A DNA stretch of 64,000 bases from contig NW_026870588.1 of NCBI RefSeq assembly GCF_963576545.1, forward strand, positions 268,646 to 332,645, written 5' to 3'. The notes beneath the pieces were generated by a model. It saw only the letters and a list, made by a program, of their open reading frames with translations. It searched no databases and was not told the origin of the DNA. The position numbers were made by a program, and so were the translations under genes. The DNA comes from Limanda limanda. Its lineage: Eukaryota > Chordata > Actinopteri > Pleuronectiformes > Pleuronectidae. Positions 25,032 through 36,844 of this stretch are shown here, one piece after another. Position 1 is the first letter of the stretch. Each line of letters begins with the position of its first letter.

Positions 25032-27075
25032 CGACCTTCACCAAAAAAGTTATTCAAGAATATCTCCTTCTCCTATGTGCTTTTAGCCCTAACCCTAACC
25101 CTAACCCACTTCCTTCAACATGACAGGTAAGAGTGCAGAGAAGCCTACCCCAACCTGAATCCATACACTAACCCTAACCAACCCTTCCCCATGCCTAAAC
25201 CTAACCAGTATTTCTCCGTCCGTCAGCACGTGTGTTGACATTCCCCAAATCAGTCAATTTTACCATTTGCTCGTTCGACCCCTTCCAAAAGTCGGAGAAG
25301 CTCAAGGATGGTACCGATCGTAGCGCATTACCCCATTTAGTGGGGGTAGAGCCTACTTGCAAGTCTCTCCGACCTTCACCAAAGAAAGTTATTCAAGAAT
25401 ATCTCCTCAGATTTTGTGGAATTTCGTCGGTCGACCCCTTCCGAAGGTCGTACAAGCTCGGGGATGGTACCGATCGATGCGCATTGCCCCATTTAGTGGG
25501 GGTAGAGCCTACTTGCAAGTCTCTCCGACCTTCACAAAAAAAGTTATTCAAGAATATCTCCTCAGATTTGGGGGAATTTCGTCGGTCGACCCCTTCCGAA
25601 GGTCGTACAAGCTCGTGGATGGTACCAATCGATCCGCAGGACCCAAATTAGTCCAGCCGGAACCACTTTCCAAGTCTCTGCGACCTTCACCAAAAAAGTT
25701 ATTCAAGAATATCTCCTCAGATTTGGGGGAATTTCGTCGGTCGACCCTTTCCGAAGGTCGTACAAGCTCGTGGATGGTACCAATCGATCCGCAGGACCCA
25801 AATTAGTCCAGACGGAACCACTTTCCAAGTCTCTCCGACCTTCACCAAAAAAGTTATTCAAGAATATCTCCTCAGATTTGGGGGAATTTCGTCGGTCGAC
25901 CCCTTCCGAAGGTCGTACAAGCTCGTGGATGGTACCAATCGATCCGCAGGACCCAAATTAGTCCAGACGGAACCACTTTCCAAGTCTCTCCGACGTTCAC
26001 CAAAAAAGTTATTCAAGAATATCTCCTCAGATTTTGGGGAATTTCGTCGGTCGACCCTTTCCGAAGGTCGTACAAGCTCGGGGATGGTACCGATCGATGC
26101 GCATTGCCCCATTTAGTGGGGGTAGAGCCTACTTGCAAGTCTCTCCGACCTTCACCAAAAAAGTTATTCAAGAATATCTCCTCAGATTTGGGGGAATTTC
26201 GTCGGTCGACCTTTTCCGAAGGTCGTACAAGCTCGGGGATGGTACCAATCGATCCGCAGGACCCAAATTAGTCCAGACGGAACCACTTTCCAAGTCTCTC
26301 CGACCTTCACCAAAAAAGTTATTCAAGAATATCTCCTCAGATTTGGGGGAATTTCGTCGGTCGACCCTTTCCGAAGGTCGTACAAGCTCGTGGATGGTAC
26401 CAATCGATCTGCAGGACCCAAATTAGTCCAGACGGAACCACTGTCCAAGTCTCTCCGACCTTCACCAAAAAAGTTATTCAAGAATATCTCCTCAGATTTG
26501 GGGGAATTTCGTCGGTCGACCCTTTCCGAAGGTCGTACAAGCTCGGGGATGGTACCAATCGATCCGCAGGACCCAAATTAGTCCAGACGGAACCACTTTC
26601 CAAGTCTCTCCGACCTTCACCAAAAAAGTTATTCAAGAATATCTCCTCAGATTTGGGGGAATTTCGTCGGTCGACCCCTTCCGAAGGTCGTACAAGCTCA
26701 AGGATGGTACCAATCGATCCGCAGGACCCAAATTAGTCCAGACGGAACCACTTTCCAAGTCTCTCCGACCTTCACCAAAAAAGTTATTCAAGAATATCTC
26801 CTCAGATTTGGGGGAATTTCGTCGGTCGACCCCTTCCGAAGGTCGTACAAGCTCGTGGATGGTACCAATCGATCCGCAGGACCCAAATTAGTCCAGACGG
26901 AACCACTTTCCAAGTCTCTCCGACCTTCACCAAAAAAGTTATTCAAGAATATCTCCTCAGATTTGGGGGAATTTCGTCGGTCGACCCCTTCCGAAGGTCG
27001 TACAAGCTCGGGGATGGTACCAATCGATCCGCAGGACCCAAATTAGTCCAGACGGAACCACTTTCCAAGTCTCTC
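25032..27075 (+). repeat. HOR 8: class ii cassette (338 bp) + 11 monomers (2044 bp)
   Basis: Cassette 25032-25369, CCCCAACCTG form. The same 2044-bp HOR length recurs at 34801, 50088 and 57210. Confidence 0.9.
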
Positions 27076-28034
27076 CGACCTTCACCAAAAAAGTTATTCA
27101 AGAATATCTCCTTCTCCTATGTGCTTTTAGCCCTAACCCTAACCCTAACCCACTTCCTTCAACATGACAGGTAAGAGTGCAGAGAAGCCTACCCCTGACC
27201 TGAATCCATACACTAACCCTAACCAACCCTTCCCCATGCCTAAACCTAACCAGTATTTGTCCGTCCTTCAGCACGTGTGTTGACATTCCCCAAATCAGTC
27301 AATTTTACCATTTGCTCGTTCGACCCCTTCCGAAAGTCGGAGAAGCTCAAAGATGGTACCGATTGAAGCGCATTACCCCATATAGTGGGGGTAGAGCCTA
27401 CTTGCAAGTCTCTCCGACCTTCACAAAAAAAGTTATTCAAGAATATCTCCTCAGATTTTGGGGAATTTCGTCGGTCGACCCTTTCCAAAGGTCGTACAAG
27501 CTCGGGGATGGTACCAATCGATGCGCATTGCCCCATTTAGTGGGGGTAGAGCCTACTTGCAAGTCTCTCCGACCTTCACAAAAAAGGTTATTCAAGAATA
27601 TCTCCTCAGATTTGGGGGAATTTCGCCGGTCGACCCCTTCCGAAGGTCGTACAAGCTCGTGGATGGTACCAATCGATCCGCAGGACCCAAATTAGTCCAG
27701 ACGGAACCACTTTCCAAGTCTCTCCGACCTTCACCAAAAAAGTTATTCAAGAATATCTCCTCAGATTTGGGGGAATTTCGTCGGTCGACCCCTTCCGAAG
27801 GTCGTACAAGCTCGTGGATGGTACCAATCGATCCGCAGGACTCAAATTAGTCCAGACGGAACCACTTTCCAAGTCTCTCCGACCTTCACCAAAAAAGTTA
27901 TTCAAGAATATCTCTTCAGATTTGGGGGAATTTCGTCGGTCGACCCCTTCCGAAGGTCGTACAAGCTCGGGGATGGTACCAATCGATCCGCAGGACCCAA
28001 ATTAGTCCAGACGGAACCACTTTCCAAGTCTCTC
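27076..28034 (+). repeat. HOR 9: class iii cassette (339 bp) + 4 monomers (959 bp)
   Basis: Cassette 27076-27414, first class iii copy: TATTTGTCCGTCCTTCAGC, AAAGATGG, GATTGAAGCGC and TATAGTGGGG in the inverted-repeat loop. Its monomers include TTTCCAAAGG and TTCGCCGG variants. Confidence 0.9.
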
Positions 28035-28684
28035 CGACCTTCACCAAAAAAGTTATTCAAGAATATCTCCTTCTCCTATGTGCTTTTAGCCCTAACCCTA
28101 ACCCTAACCCACTTCCTTCAACATGACAGGTAAGAGTGCAGAGAAGCCTACGCCTGACCTGAATCCATACACTAACCCTAACCAACCCTTCCCCATGCCT
28201 AAACCTAACCAGTATTTCTCCGTCCGTCAGCACGTGTGTTGACATTCCCCAAATCAGTCAATTTTACCATTTGCTCGTTCGACCCCTTCCGAAAGTCGGA
28301 GAAGCTCAAGGATGGTACCGATCGTAGCGCATTACCCCATTTAGTGGGGGTAGAGCCTACTTGCAAGTCTCTCCGACCTTCACCAAAGAAAGTTATTCAA
28401 GAATATCTCCTCAGATTTTGGGGAATTTCGTCGGTCGACCCCTTCCGAAGGTCTTACAAGCTCGGGGATGGTACCGATCGATGTGCATTGCCCCATTTAG
28501 TGGGGGTAGAGCCTACTTGCAAGTCTCTCCGACCTTCACAAAAAAAGTTATTCAAGAATATCTCCTCAGATTTGGAGGAATTTCGTCGGTCGACCCCTTC
28601 CGAAGGTCGTACAAGCTCGTGGATGGTACCAATCGATCCGCAGGACCCAAATTAGTCCAGACGGAACCACTTTCCAAGTCTCTC
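28035..28684 (+). repeat. HOR 10: class ii cassette (339 bp) + 2 monomers
   Basis: Cassette 28035-28373, with TACGCCTGACC instead of TACCCCTGACC. Its first monomer has the GGTCTTACAAG variant typical of units after class ii cassettes that keep CCGAAAGTCGG. Confidence 0.9.
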
Positions 28685-29329
28685 CGACCTTCACCAAAAA
28701 AGTTATTCAAGAATATCTCCTTCTCCTATGTGCTTTTAGCCCTAACCCTAACCCACTTCCTTCAACATGACAGGTAAGAGTGCAGAGAGATGCCTACCCC
28801 TGACCTGAATCCATACACTAACCCTAACCAACCCTTCCCCATGCCTAAACCTAACCAGTATTTCTCCGTCCGTCAGCACGTGTGTTGACATTCCCCAAAT
28901 CAGTCAATTTTACCATTTGCTCGTTCGACCCCTTCCGAAAGTCGGAGAAGCTCAAGGATGGTACCGATCGTAGCGCATTACGCCATTTAGTGGGGGTAGA
29001 GCCTACTTGCAAGTCTCTCCGACCTTCACAAAAAAAGTTATTCAAGAATATCTCCTCAGATTTTGGGGAATTTCGTCGGTCGACCCTTTCCGAAGGTCGT
29101 ACAAGCTCGTGGATGGTACCAATCGATCCGCAGGACCCAAATTAGTCCAGACGGAACCACTTTCCAAGTCTCTCCGACCTTCACCAAAAAAGTTATTCAA
29201 GAATATCTCCTCAGATTTGGGGGAATTTCGTCGGTCGACCCCTTCCGAAGGTCGTACAAGCTCGGGGATGGTACCAATCGATCCGCAGGACCCAAATTAG
29301 TCCAGACGGAACACCTTTCCAAGTCTCTC
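28685..29329 (+). repeat. HOR 11: class ii cassette (335 bp, two telomeric copies) + 2 monomers
   Basis: Cassette 28685-29019, GAGAGATGCC form (two bases longer). The inverted repeat is disrupted (CGCCATTTAG at 28981). Confidence 0.9.
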
Positions 29330-29980
29330 CGACCTTCACCAAAAAAGTTATTCAAGAATATCTCCTTCTCCTATGTGCTTTTAGCCCTAACCCTAACCCT
29401 AACCCACTTCCTTCAACATGACAGGTAAGAGTGCAGAGAGATGCCTACCCCTGACCTGAATCCATACACTAACCCTAACCAACCCTTCCCCATGCCTAAA
29501 CCTAACCAGTATTTCTCCGTCCGTCAGCACGTGTGTTGACATTCCCCAAATCAGTCAATTTTACCATTTGCTCGTTCGACCCCTTCCGAAAGTCGGAGAA
29601 GCTCAAGGATGCTACCGATCGAAGCGCATTACCCCATTTAGTGGGGGTAGAGCCTACTTACAAGTCTCTCCGACCTTCACAAAAAAAGTGATTCAAGAAT
29701 ATCTCCTCAGATTTGGGGGAATTTCGTCGGTCGACCCCTTCCGAAGGTCGTACAAGCTCGTGGATGGTACCAATCGATCCGCAGGACCCAAATTAGTCCA
29801 GACGGAACCACTTTCCAAGTCTCTCCGACCTTCACCAAAAAAGTTATTCAAGAATATCTCCTCAGATTTGGGGGAATTTCGTCGGTCGACCCCTTCCGAA
29901 GGTCGTACAAGCTCGGGGATGGTACCAATCGATCTGCAGGACCCAAATTAGTCCAGACGGAACCACTTTCCAAGTCTCTC
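29330..29980 (+). repeat. HOR 12: class iv cassette (341 bp) + 2 monomers
   Basis: Cassette 29330-29670, GAGAGATGCC form, with GGATGCTACC (KpnI site lost), GATCGAAGCGC and CTTACAAG. Class iv recurs only at 40838 and 63248. Confidence 0.9.
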
Positions 29981-30780
29981 CGACCTTCACCAAAAAAGTT
30001 ATTCAAGAATATCTCCTTCTCCTATGTGCTTTTAGCCCTAACCCTAACCCACTTCCTTCAACATGACAGGTAAGAGTGCAGAGAGATGCCTACCCCTGAC
30101 CTGAATCCATACACTAACCCTAACCAACCCTTCCCCATGCCTAAACCTAACCAGTATTTCTCCGTCCGTCAGCACGTGTGTTGACATTCCCCAAATCAGT
30201 CAATTTTACCATTTGCTCGTTCGACCCCTTCCGAAAGTCGGAGAAGCTCAAGGATGGTACCGATCGTAGCGCATTACCCCATTTAGTGGGGGTAGAGCCT
30301 ACTTGCAAGTCTCTCCGACCTTCACAAAAAAAGTTATTCAAGAATATCTCCTCAGATTTTGGGGAATTTCGTCGGTCGACCCTTTCCGAAGGTCGTACAA
30401 GCTCGGGGATGGTACCAATCGATCTGCAGGACCCAAATTAGTCCAGACGCAACCACTTTCCAAGTCTCTCCGACCTTCACAAAAAAAGTTATTCGAGAAT
30501 ATCTCCTCAGATTTTGGGGAATTTCGTCGGTCGACCCTTTCCGAAGGTCGTACAAGCTCGGGGATGGTACCAATCGATCTGCAGGACCCAAATTAGTCCA
30601 GACGCAACCACTTTTCAAGTCTCTCCGACCTTCACAAAAAAAGTTATTCAAGAATATCTCCTCAGATTTGGGGGAATTTTGTCGGTCGACCCCTTCCGAA
30701 GGTCGTACAAGCTCGGGGATGGTACCAATCGATCCGCAGGACCCAAATTAGTCCAGACGGAACCACTTTCCAAGTCTCTC
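29981..30780 (+). repeat. HOR 13: class ii cassette (335 bp) + 3 monomers with intermediate variants
   Basis: Cassette 29981-30315, two telomeric copies, GAGAGATGCC form. Two of the following monomers have GACGCAACC (near 30446 and 30601), between GATGCAACC of region 1 and GACGGAACC of region 2. Confidence 0.9.
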
Positions 30781-30835
30781 CGACCTTCACCAAAAAAGTT
30801 ATTCAAGAATATCTCCTTCTCCTATGTGCTTTTAT

Positions 30836-30871
30836 CCCTAACCCTAACCCTAACCCTAACCCTAACCCTAA
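30836..30871 (+). repeat. Longest interstitial telomeric tract, (CCCTAA)6
   Basis: Six exact hexamers ending in CGTGG. Every other tract in the window has two or three. It sits at the left edge of the only unique sequence. Confidence 0.97.
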
Positions 30872-31067
30872 CGTGGCCTCACACAGAATAGATGTTCCCC
30901 ACAGATAAACAGCTCTTTAGACACCAATCGTGATGGAGATTTCCAAGGTAAGTCGCTTGTTAGAATGACAGTAAAGCATCTCCTTGGGCCGTGCGGTGTA
31001 TGGGGCACAGGAGTTGCCAGGCCGGGGGGGCCAAGGAGGCAGTGCTTTGGATACATCATACCAGGCT
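30872..31067. other. Only non-repetitive insert in the window (196 bp)
   Basis: This stretch has no match elsewhere in the window that I can see. It lies between the six-copy telomeric tract and CCACTTCCTTCAACATGACAGG. It contains GGCCGGGGGGGCC-like G/C-rich sequence around 31020 and AAG|GTAAGTCG at 30945-30955, a good match to a splice-donor consensus. Minus-strand reading frames cross it but run on into telomeric and cassette sequence, so I do not call a gene. It may be the old chromosome sequence next to which the telomeric tract was placed. No family recognised. Confidence 0.85.
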
Positions 31068-32888
31068 CCACTTCCTTCAACATGACAGGTAAGAGTGCAG
31101 AGAGGTGCCTAACCCTGACCTGAATCCATACACTAACCCTAACCAACCCTTCCCCATGCCTAAACCTAACCAGTATATCTCCGTCTGTCCGTCAGCACAT
31201 GTGTTGACATTCCCCAAATCAGTCAATTTTACCATTTGCTCGTTCGACCCCTTCCGAAAGTCGGAGAAGCTCAAGGATGGTACCGATCGATGCGCATTGC
31301 CCCATTTAGTGGGGGTAGAGCCTACTTGCAAGTCTCTCCGACCTTCACAAAAAACGTTATTCAAGAATATCTCCTCAGATTTTGGGGAATTTCGTCGGTC
31401 GACCCTTTCCGAAGGTCGTACAAGCTCGGGGATGGTACCAATCGATCTGCAGGACCCAAATTAGTCCAGACGCAACCACTTTCCAAGTCTCTCCGACCTT
31501 CACAAAAAAAGTTATTCAAGAATATCTCCTCAGATTTGGGGGAATTTCGTCGGTCGACCCTTTCCGAAGGTCGTACAAGCTCGTGGATGGTACCAATCGA
31601 TCTGCAGGACCCAAATTAGTCCAGACGGAACCACTTTCCAAGTCTCTCCGACCTTCACCAAAAAAGTTATTCAAGAATATCTCCTCAGATTTGGGGGAAT
31701 TTCGTCGGTCGACCCCTTCCGAAGGTCGTACAAGCTCGTGGATGGTACCAATCGATCCGCAGGACCCAAATTAGTCCAGACGGAACCACTTTCCAAGTCT
31801 CTCCGACGTTCACCAAAAAAGTTATTCAAGAATATCTCCTCAGATTTTGGGGAATTTCGTCGGTCGACCCTTTCCGAAGGTCGTACAAGCTCGGGGATGG
31901 TACCGATCGATGCGCATTGCCCCATTTAGTGGGGGTAGAGCCTACTTGCAAGTCTCTCCGACCTTCACCAAAAAAGTTATTCAAGAATATCTCCTCAAAA
32001 TTGGGGGAATTTCGTCGGTCGACCTTTTCCGAAGGTCGTACAAGCTCGGGGATGGTACCAATCGATCCGCAGGACCCAAATTAGTCCAGACGGAACCACT
32101 TTCCAAGTCTCTGCGACCTTCACCAAAAAAGTTATTCAAGAATATCTCCTCAGATTTGGGGGAATTTCGTCGGTCGACCCTTTCCGAAGGTCGTACAAGC
32201 TCGTGGATGGTACCAATCGATCTGCAGGACCCAAATTAGTCCAGACGGAACCACTGTCCAAGTCTCTCCGACCTTCACCAAAAAAGTTATTCAAGAATAT
32301 CTCCTCAGATTTGGGGGAATTTCGTCGGTCGACCCTTTCCGAAGGTCGTACAAGCTCGGGGATGGTACCAATCGATCCGCAGGACCCAAATTAGTCCAGA
32401 CGGAACCACTTTCCAAGTCTCTCCGACCTTCACCAAAAAAGTTATTCAAGAATATCTCCTCAGATTTGGGGGAATTTCGTCGGTCGACCCCTTCCGAAGG
32501 TCGTACAAGCTCAAGGATGGTACCAATCGATCCGCAGGACCCAAATTAGTCCAGACTGAACCACTTTCCAAGTCTCTCCGACCTTCACCAAAAAAGTTAT
32601 TCAAGAATATCTCCTCAGATTTGGGGGAATTTCGTCGGTCGACCCCTTCCGAAGGTCGTACAAGCTCGTGGATGGTACCAATCGATCCGCAGGACCCAAA
32701 TTAGTCCAGACGGAACCACTTTCCAAGTCTCTCCGACCTTCACCAAAAAAGTTATTCAAGAATATCTCCTCAGATTTGGGGGAATTTCGTCGGTCGACCC
32801 CTTCCGAAGGTCGTACAAGCTCGGGGATGGTACCAATCGATCCGCAGGACCCAAATTAGTCCAGACGGAACCACTTTCCAAGTCTCTC

Positions 32889-33841
32889 CGACCTTCACCA
32901 AAAAAGTTATTCAAGAATATCTCCTTCTCCTATGTGCTTTTAGCCCTAACCCTAACCCACTTCCTTCAACATGACAGGTAAGAGTGCAGAGAAGCCTACC
33001 CCTGACCTGAATCCATACACTAACCCTAACCAACCCTTCCCCATGCCTAAACCTAACCAGTATTTGTCCGTCCTTCAGCACGTGTGTTGACATTCCCCAA
33101 ATCAGTCAATTTTACCATTTGCTCGTTCGACCCCTTCCGAAAGTCGGAGAAGCTCAAAGATGGTACCGATTGAAGCGCATTACCCCATATAGTGGGGGTA
33201 GAGCCTACTTGCAAGTCTCTCCGACCTTCACAAAAAAAGTTATTCAAGAATATCTCCTCAGATTTTGGGGAATTTCGTCGGTCGACCCTTTCCAAAGGTC
33301 GTACAAGCTCGGGGATGGTACCAATCGATGCGCATTGCCCCATTTAGTGGGGGTAGAGCCTACTTGCAAGTCTCTCCGACCTTCACAAAAAAGGTTATTC
33401 AAGAATATCTCCTCAGATTTGGGGGAATTTCGCCGGTCGACCCCTTCCGAAGGTCGTACAAGCTCGTGGATGGTACCAATCGATCCGCAGGACCCAAATT
33501 AGTCCAGACGGAACCACTTCCCAAGTCTCTCCGACCTTCACCAAAAAAGTTATTCAAGAATATCTCCTCAGATTTGGGGGAATTTCGTCGGTCGACCCCT
33601 TCCGAAGGTCGTACAAGCTCGTGGATGGTACCAATCGATCCGCAGGACTCAAATTAGTCCAGACGGAACCACTTTCCAAGTCTCTCCGACCTTCACCAAA
33701 AAAGTTATTCAAGAATATCTCTTCAGATTTGGGGGAATTTCGTCGGTCGACCCCTTCCGAAGGTCGTACAAGCTCGGGGATGGTACCAATCGATCTGCAG
33801 GACCCAAATTAGTCCAGACGGAACAACTTTCCAAGTCTCTC
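32889..33841 (+). repeat. HOR 15: class iii cassette (333 bp) + 4 monomers (953 bp)
   Basis: Cassette 32889-33221, class iii with two telomeric copies; otherwise like HOR 9. One monomer has CCACTTCCCAAG. Confidence 0.9.
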
Positions 33842-34800
33842 CGACCTTCACCAAAAAAGTTATTCAAGAATATCTCCTTCTCCTATGTGCTTTTAGCCCT
33901 AACCCTAACCCTAACCCACTTCCTTCAACATGACAGGTAAGAGTGCAGAGAAGCCTACCCCTGACCTGAATCCATACACTAACCCTAACCAACCCTTCCC
34001 CATGCCTAAACCTAACCAGTATTTCTCCGTCCGTCAGCACGTGTGTTGACATTCCCCAAATCAGTCAATTTTACCATTTGCTCGTTCGACCCCTTCCGAA
34101 AGTCGGAGAAGCTCAAGGATGGTACCGATCGTAGCGCATTACCCCATTTAGTGGGGGTAGAGCCTACTTGCAAGTCTCTCCGACCTTCACCAAAGAAAGT
34201 TATTCAAGAATATCTCCTCAGATTTTGGGGAATTTCGTCGGTCGACCCCTTGGAAGGTCTTACAAGCTCGGGGATGGTACCGATCGATGCGCATTGCCCC
34301 ATTTAGTGGGGGTAGAGCCTACTTGCAAGTCTCTCCGACCTTCACAAAAAAAGTTATTCAAGAATATCTCCTCAGATTTGGAGGAATTTCGTCGGTCGAC
34401 CCCTTCCGAAGGTCGTACAAGCTCGTGGATGGTACCAATCGATCCGCAGGACCCAAATTAGTCCAGACGGAACCACTTTCCAAGTCTCTCCGACCTTCAC
34501 CAAAAAAGTTATTCAAGAATATCTCCTCAGATTTGGGGGAATTTCGTCGGTCGACCCCTTCCGAAGGTCGTACAAGCTCGTGGATGGTACCAATCGATCC
34601 GCAGGACCCAAATTAGTCCAGACGGAACCACTTTCCAAGTCTCTCCGACCTTCACCAAAAAAGTTATTCAAGAATATCTCCTCAGATTTGGGGGAATTTC
34701 GTCGGTCGACCCCTTCCGAAGGTCGTACAAGCTCGGGGATGGTACCAATCGATCCGCAGGACCCAAATTAGTCCAGACGGAACACCTTTCCAAGTCTCTC
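33842..34800 (+). repeat. HOR 16: class ii cassette (339 bp) + 4 monomers (959 bp)
   Basis: Cassette 33842-34180. The first monomer has GACCCCTTGGAAGG, a local change and one-base loss of the usual TTCCGAAGG, near 34250. Confidence 0.9.
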
Positions 34801-36844
34801 CGACCTTCACCAAAAAAGTTATTCAAGAATATCTCCTTCTCCTATGTGCTTTTAGCCCTAACCCTAACCCTAACCCACTTCCTTCAACATGACAGGTAAG
34901 AGTGCAGAGAAGCCTACCCCAACCTGAATCCATACACTAACCCTAACCAACCCTTCCCCATGCCTAAACCTAACCAGTATTTCTCCGTCCGTCAGCACGT
35001 GTGTTGACATTCCCCAAATCAGTCAATTTTACCATTTGCTCGTTCGACCCCTTCCAAAAGTCGGAGAAGCTCAAGGATGGTACCGATCGTAGCGCATTAC
35101 CCCATTTAGTGGGGGTAGAGCCTACTTGCAAGTCTCTCCGACCTTCACCAAAGAAAGTTATTCAAGAATATCTCCTCAGATTTTGTGGAATTTCGTCGGT
35201 CGACCCCTTCCGAAGGTCGTACAAGCTCGGGGATGGTACCGATCGATGCGCATTGCCCCATTTAGTGGGGGTAGAGCCTACTTGCAAGTCTCTCCGACCT
35301 TCACAAAAAAAGTTATTCAAGAATATCTCCTCAGATTTGGGGGAATTTCGTCGGTCGACCCCTTCCGAAGGTCGTACAAGCTCGTGGATGGTACCAATCG
35401 ATCCGCAGGACCCAAATTAGTCCAGCCGGAACCACTTTCCAAGTCTCTGCGACCTTCACCAAAAAAGTTATTCAAGAATATCTCCTCAGATTTGGGGGAA
35501 TTTCGTCGGTCGACCCTTTCCGAAGGTCGTACAAGCTCGTGGATGGTACCAATCGATCCGCAGGACCCAAATTAGTCCAGACGGAACCACTTTCCAAGTC
35601 TCTCCGACCTTCACCAAAAAAGTTATTCAAGAATATCTCCTCAGATTTGGGGGAATTTCGTCGGTCGACCCCTTCCGAAGGTCGTACAAGCTCGTGGATG
35701 GTACCAATCGATCCGCAGGACCCAAATTAGTCCAGACGGAACCACTTTCCAAGTCTCTCCGACGTTCACCAAAAAAGTTATTCAAGAATATCTCCTCAGA
35801 TAATGGGGAATTTCGTCGGTCGACCCTTTCCGAAGGTCGTACAAGCTCGGGGATGGTACCGATCGATGCGCATTGCCCCATTTAGTGGGGGTAGAGCCTA
35901 CTTGCAAGTCTCTCCGACCTTCACCAAAAAAGTTATTCAAGAATATCTCCTCAGATTTGGGGGAATTTCGTCGGTCGACCTTTTCCGAAGGTCGTACAAG
36001 CTCGGGGATGGTACCAATCGATCTGCAGGACCCAAATTAGTCCAGACGGAACCACTTTCCAAGTCTCTGCGACCTTCACCAAAAAAGTTATTCAAGAATA
36101 TCTCCTCAGATTTGGGGGAATTTCGTCGGTCGACCCTTTCCGAAGGTCGTACAAGCTCGTGGATGGTACCAATCGATCTGCAGGACCCAAATTAGTCCAG
36201 ACGGAACCACTGTCCAAGTCTCTCCGACCTTCACCAAAAAAGTTATTCAAGAATATCTCCTCAGATTTGGGGGAATTTCGTCGGTCGACCCTTTCCGAAG
36301 GTCGTACAAGCTCGGGGATGGTACCAATCGATCCGCAGGACCCAAATTAGTCCAGACGGAACCACTTTCCAAGTCTCTCCGACCTTCACCAAAAAAGTTA
36401 TTCAAGAATATCTCCTCAGATTTGGGGGAATTTCGTCGGTCGACCCCTTCCGAAGGTCGTACAAGCTCAAGGATGGTACCAATCGATCCGCAGGACCCAA
36501 GTTAGTCCAGACGGAACCACTTTCCAAGTCTCTCCGACCTTCACCAAAAAAGTTATTCAAGAATATCTCCTCAGATTTGGGGGAATTTCGTCGGTCGACC
36601 CCTTCCGAAGGTCGTACAAGCTCGTGGATGGTACCAATCGATCCGCAGGACCCAAATTAGTCCAGACGGAACCACTTTCCAAGTCTCTCCGACCTTCACC
36701 AAAAAAGTTATTCAAGAATATCTCCTCAGATTTGGGGGAATTTCGTCGGTCGACCCCTTCCGAAGGTCGTACAAGCTCGGGGATGGTACCAATCGATCCG
36801 CAGGACCCAAATTAGTCCAGACGGAACCACTTTCCAAGTCTCTC
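34801..36844 (+). repeat. HOR 17: class ii cassette (338 bp) + 11 monomers (2044 bp)
   Basis: Cassette 34801-35138. Private markers CAGATAATGGGG (near 35798) and CCCAAGTTAGTCC (near 36497) recur in HOR 36. Confidence 0.9.

Larger units (their letters stand above)
30781..32888 (+). repeat. HOR 14: unique 558-bp D cassette + 10 monomers
   Basis: Cassette 30781-31338 has TTTTATCCCTAA, six telomeric hexamers, and a 196-bp insert before CCACTTCCTTCAACATGACAGG. It ends as class i. It also has GTGCCTAACCCTGACC where others have GCCTACCCCTGACC, and GTCTGTCCGTCAGCACATG. The next monomer keeps GACGCAACC (near 31469). Confidence 0.92.

Noticed and set aside
30836..30871. True chromosome end
   Set aside because: Only six hexamers, with satellite continuing on both sides; it is an interstitial tract.
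30868..31146. Minus-strand frame of 92 codons through the unique insert
   Set aside because: It begins in the repeated cassette, ends in telomeric DNA, and matches no family I know. One such frame in a few hundred bases is expected by chance.
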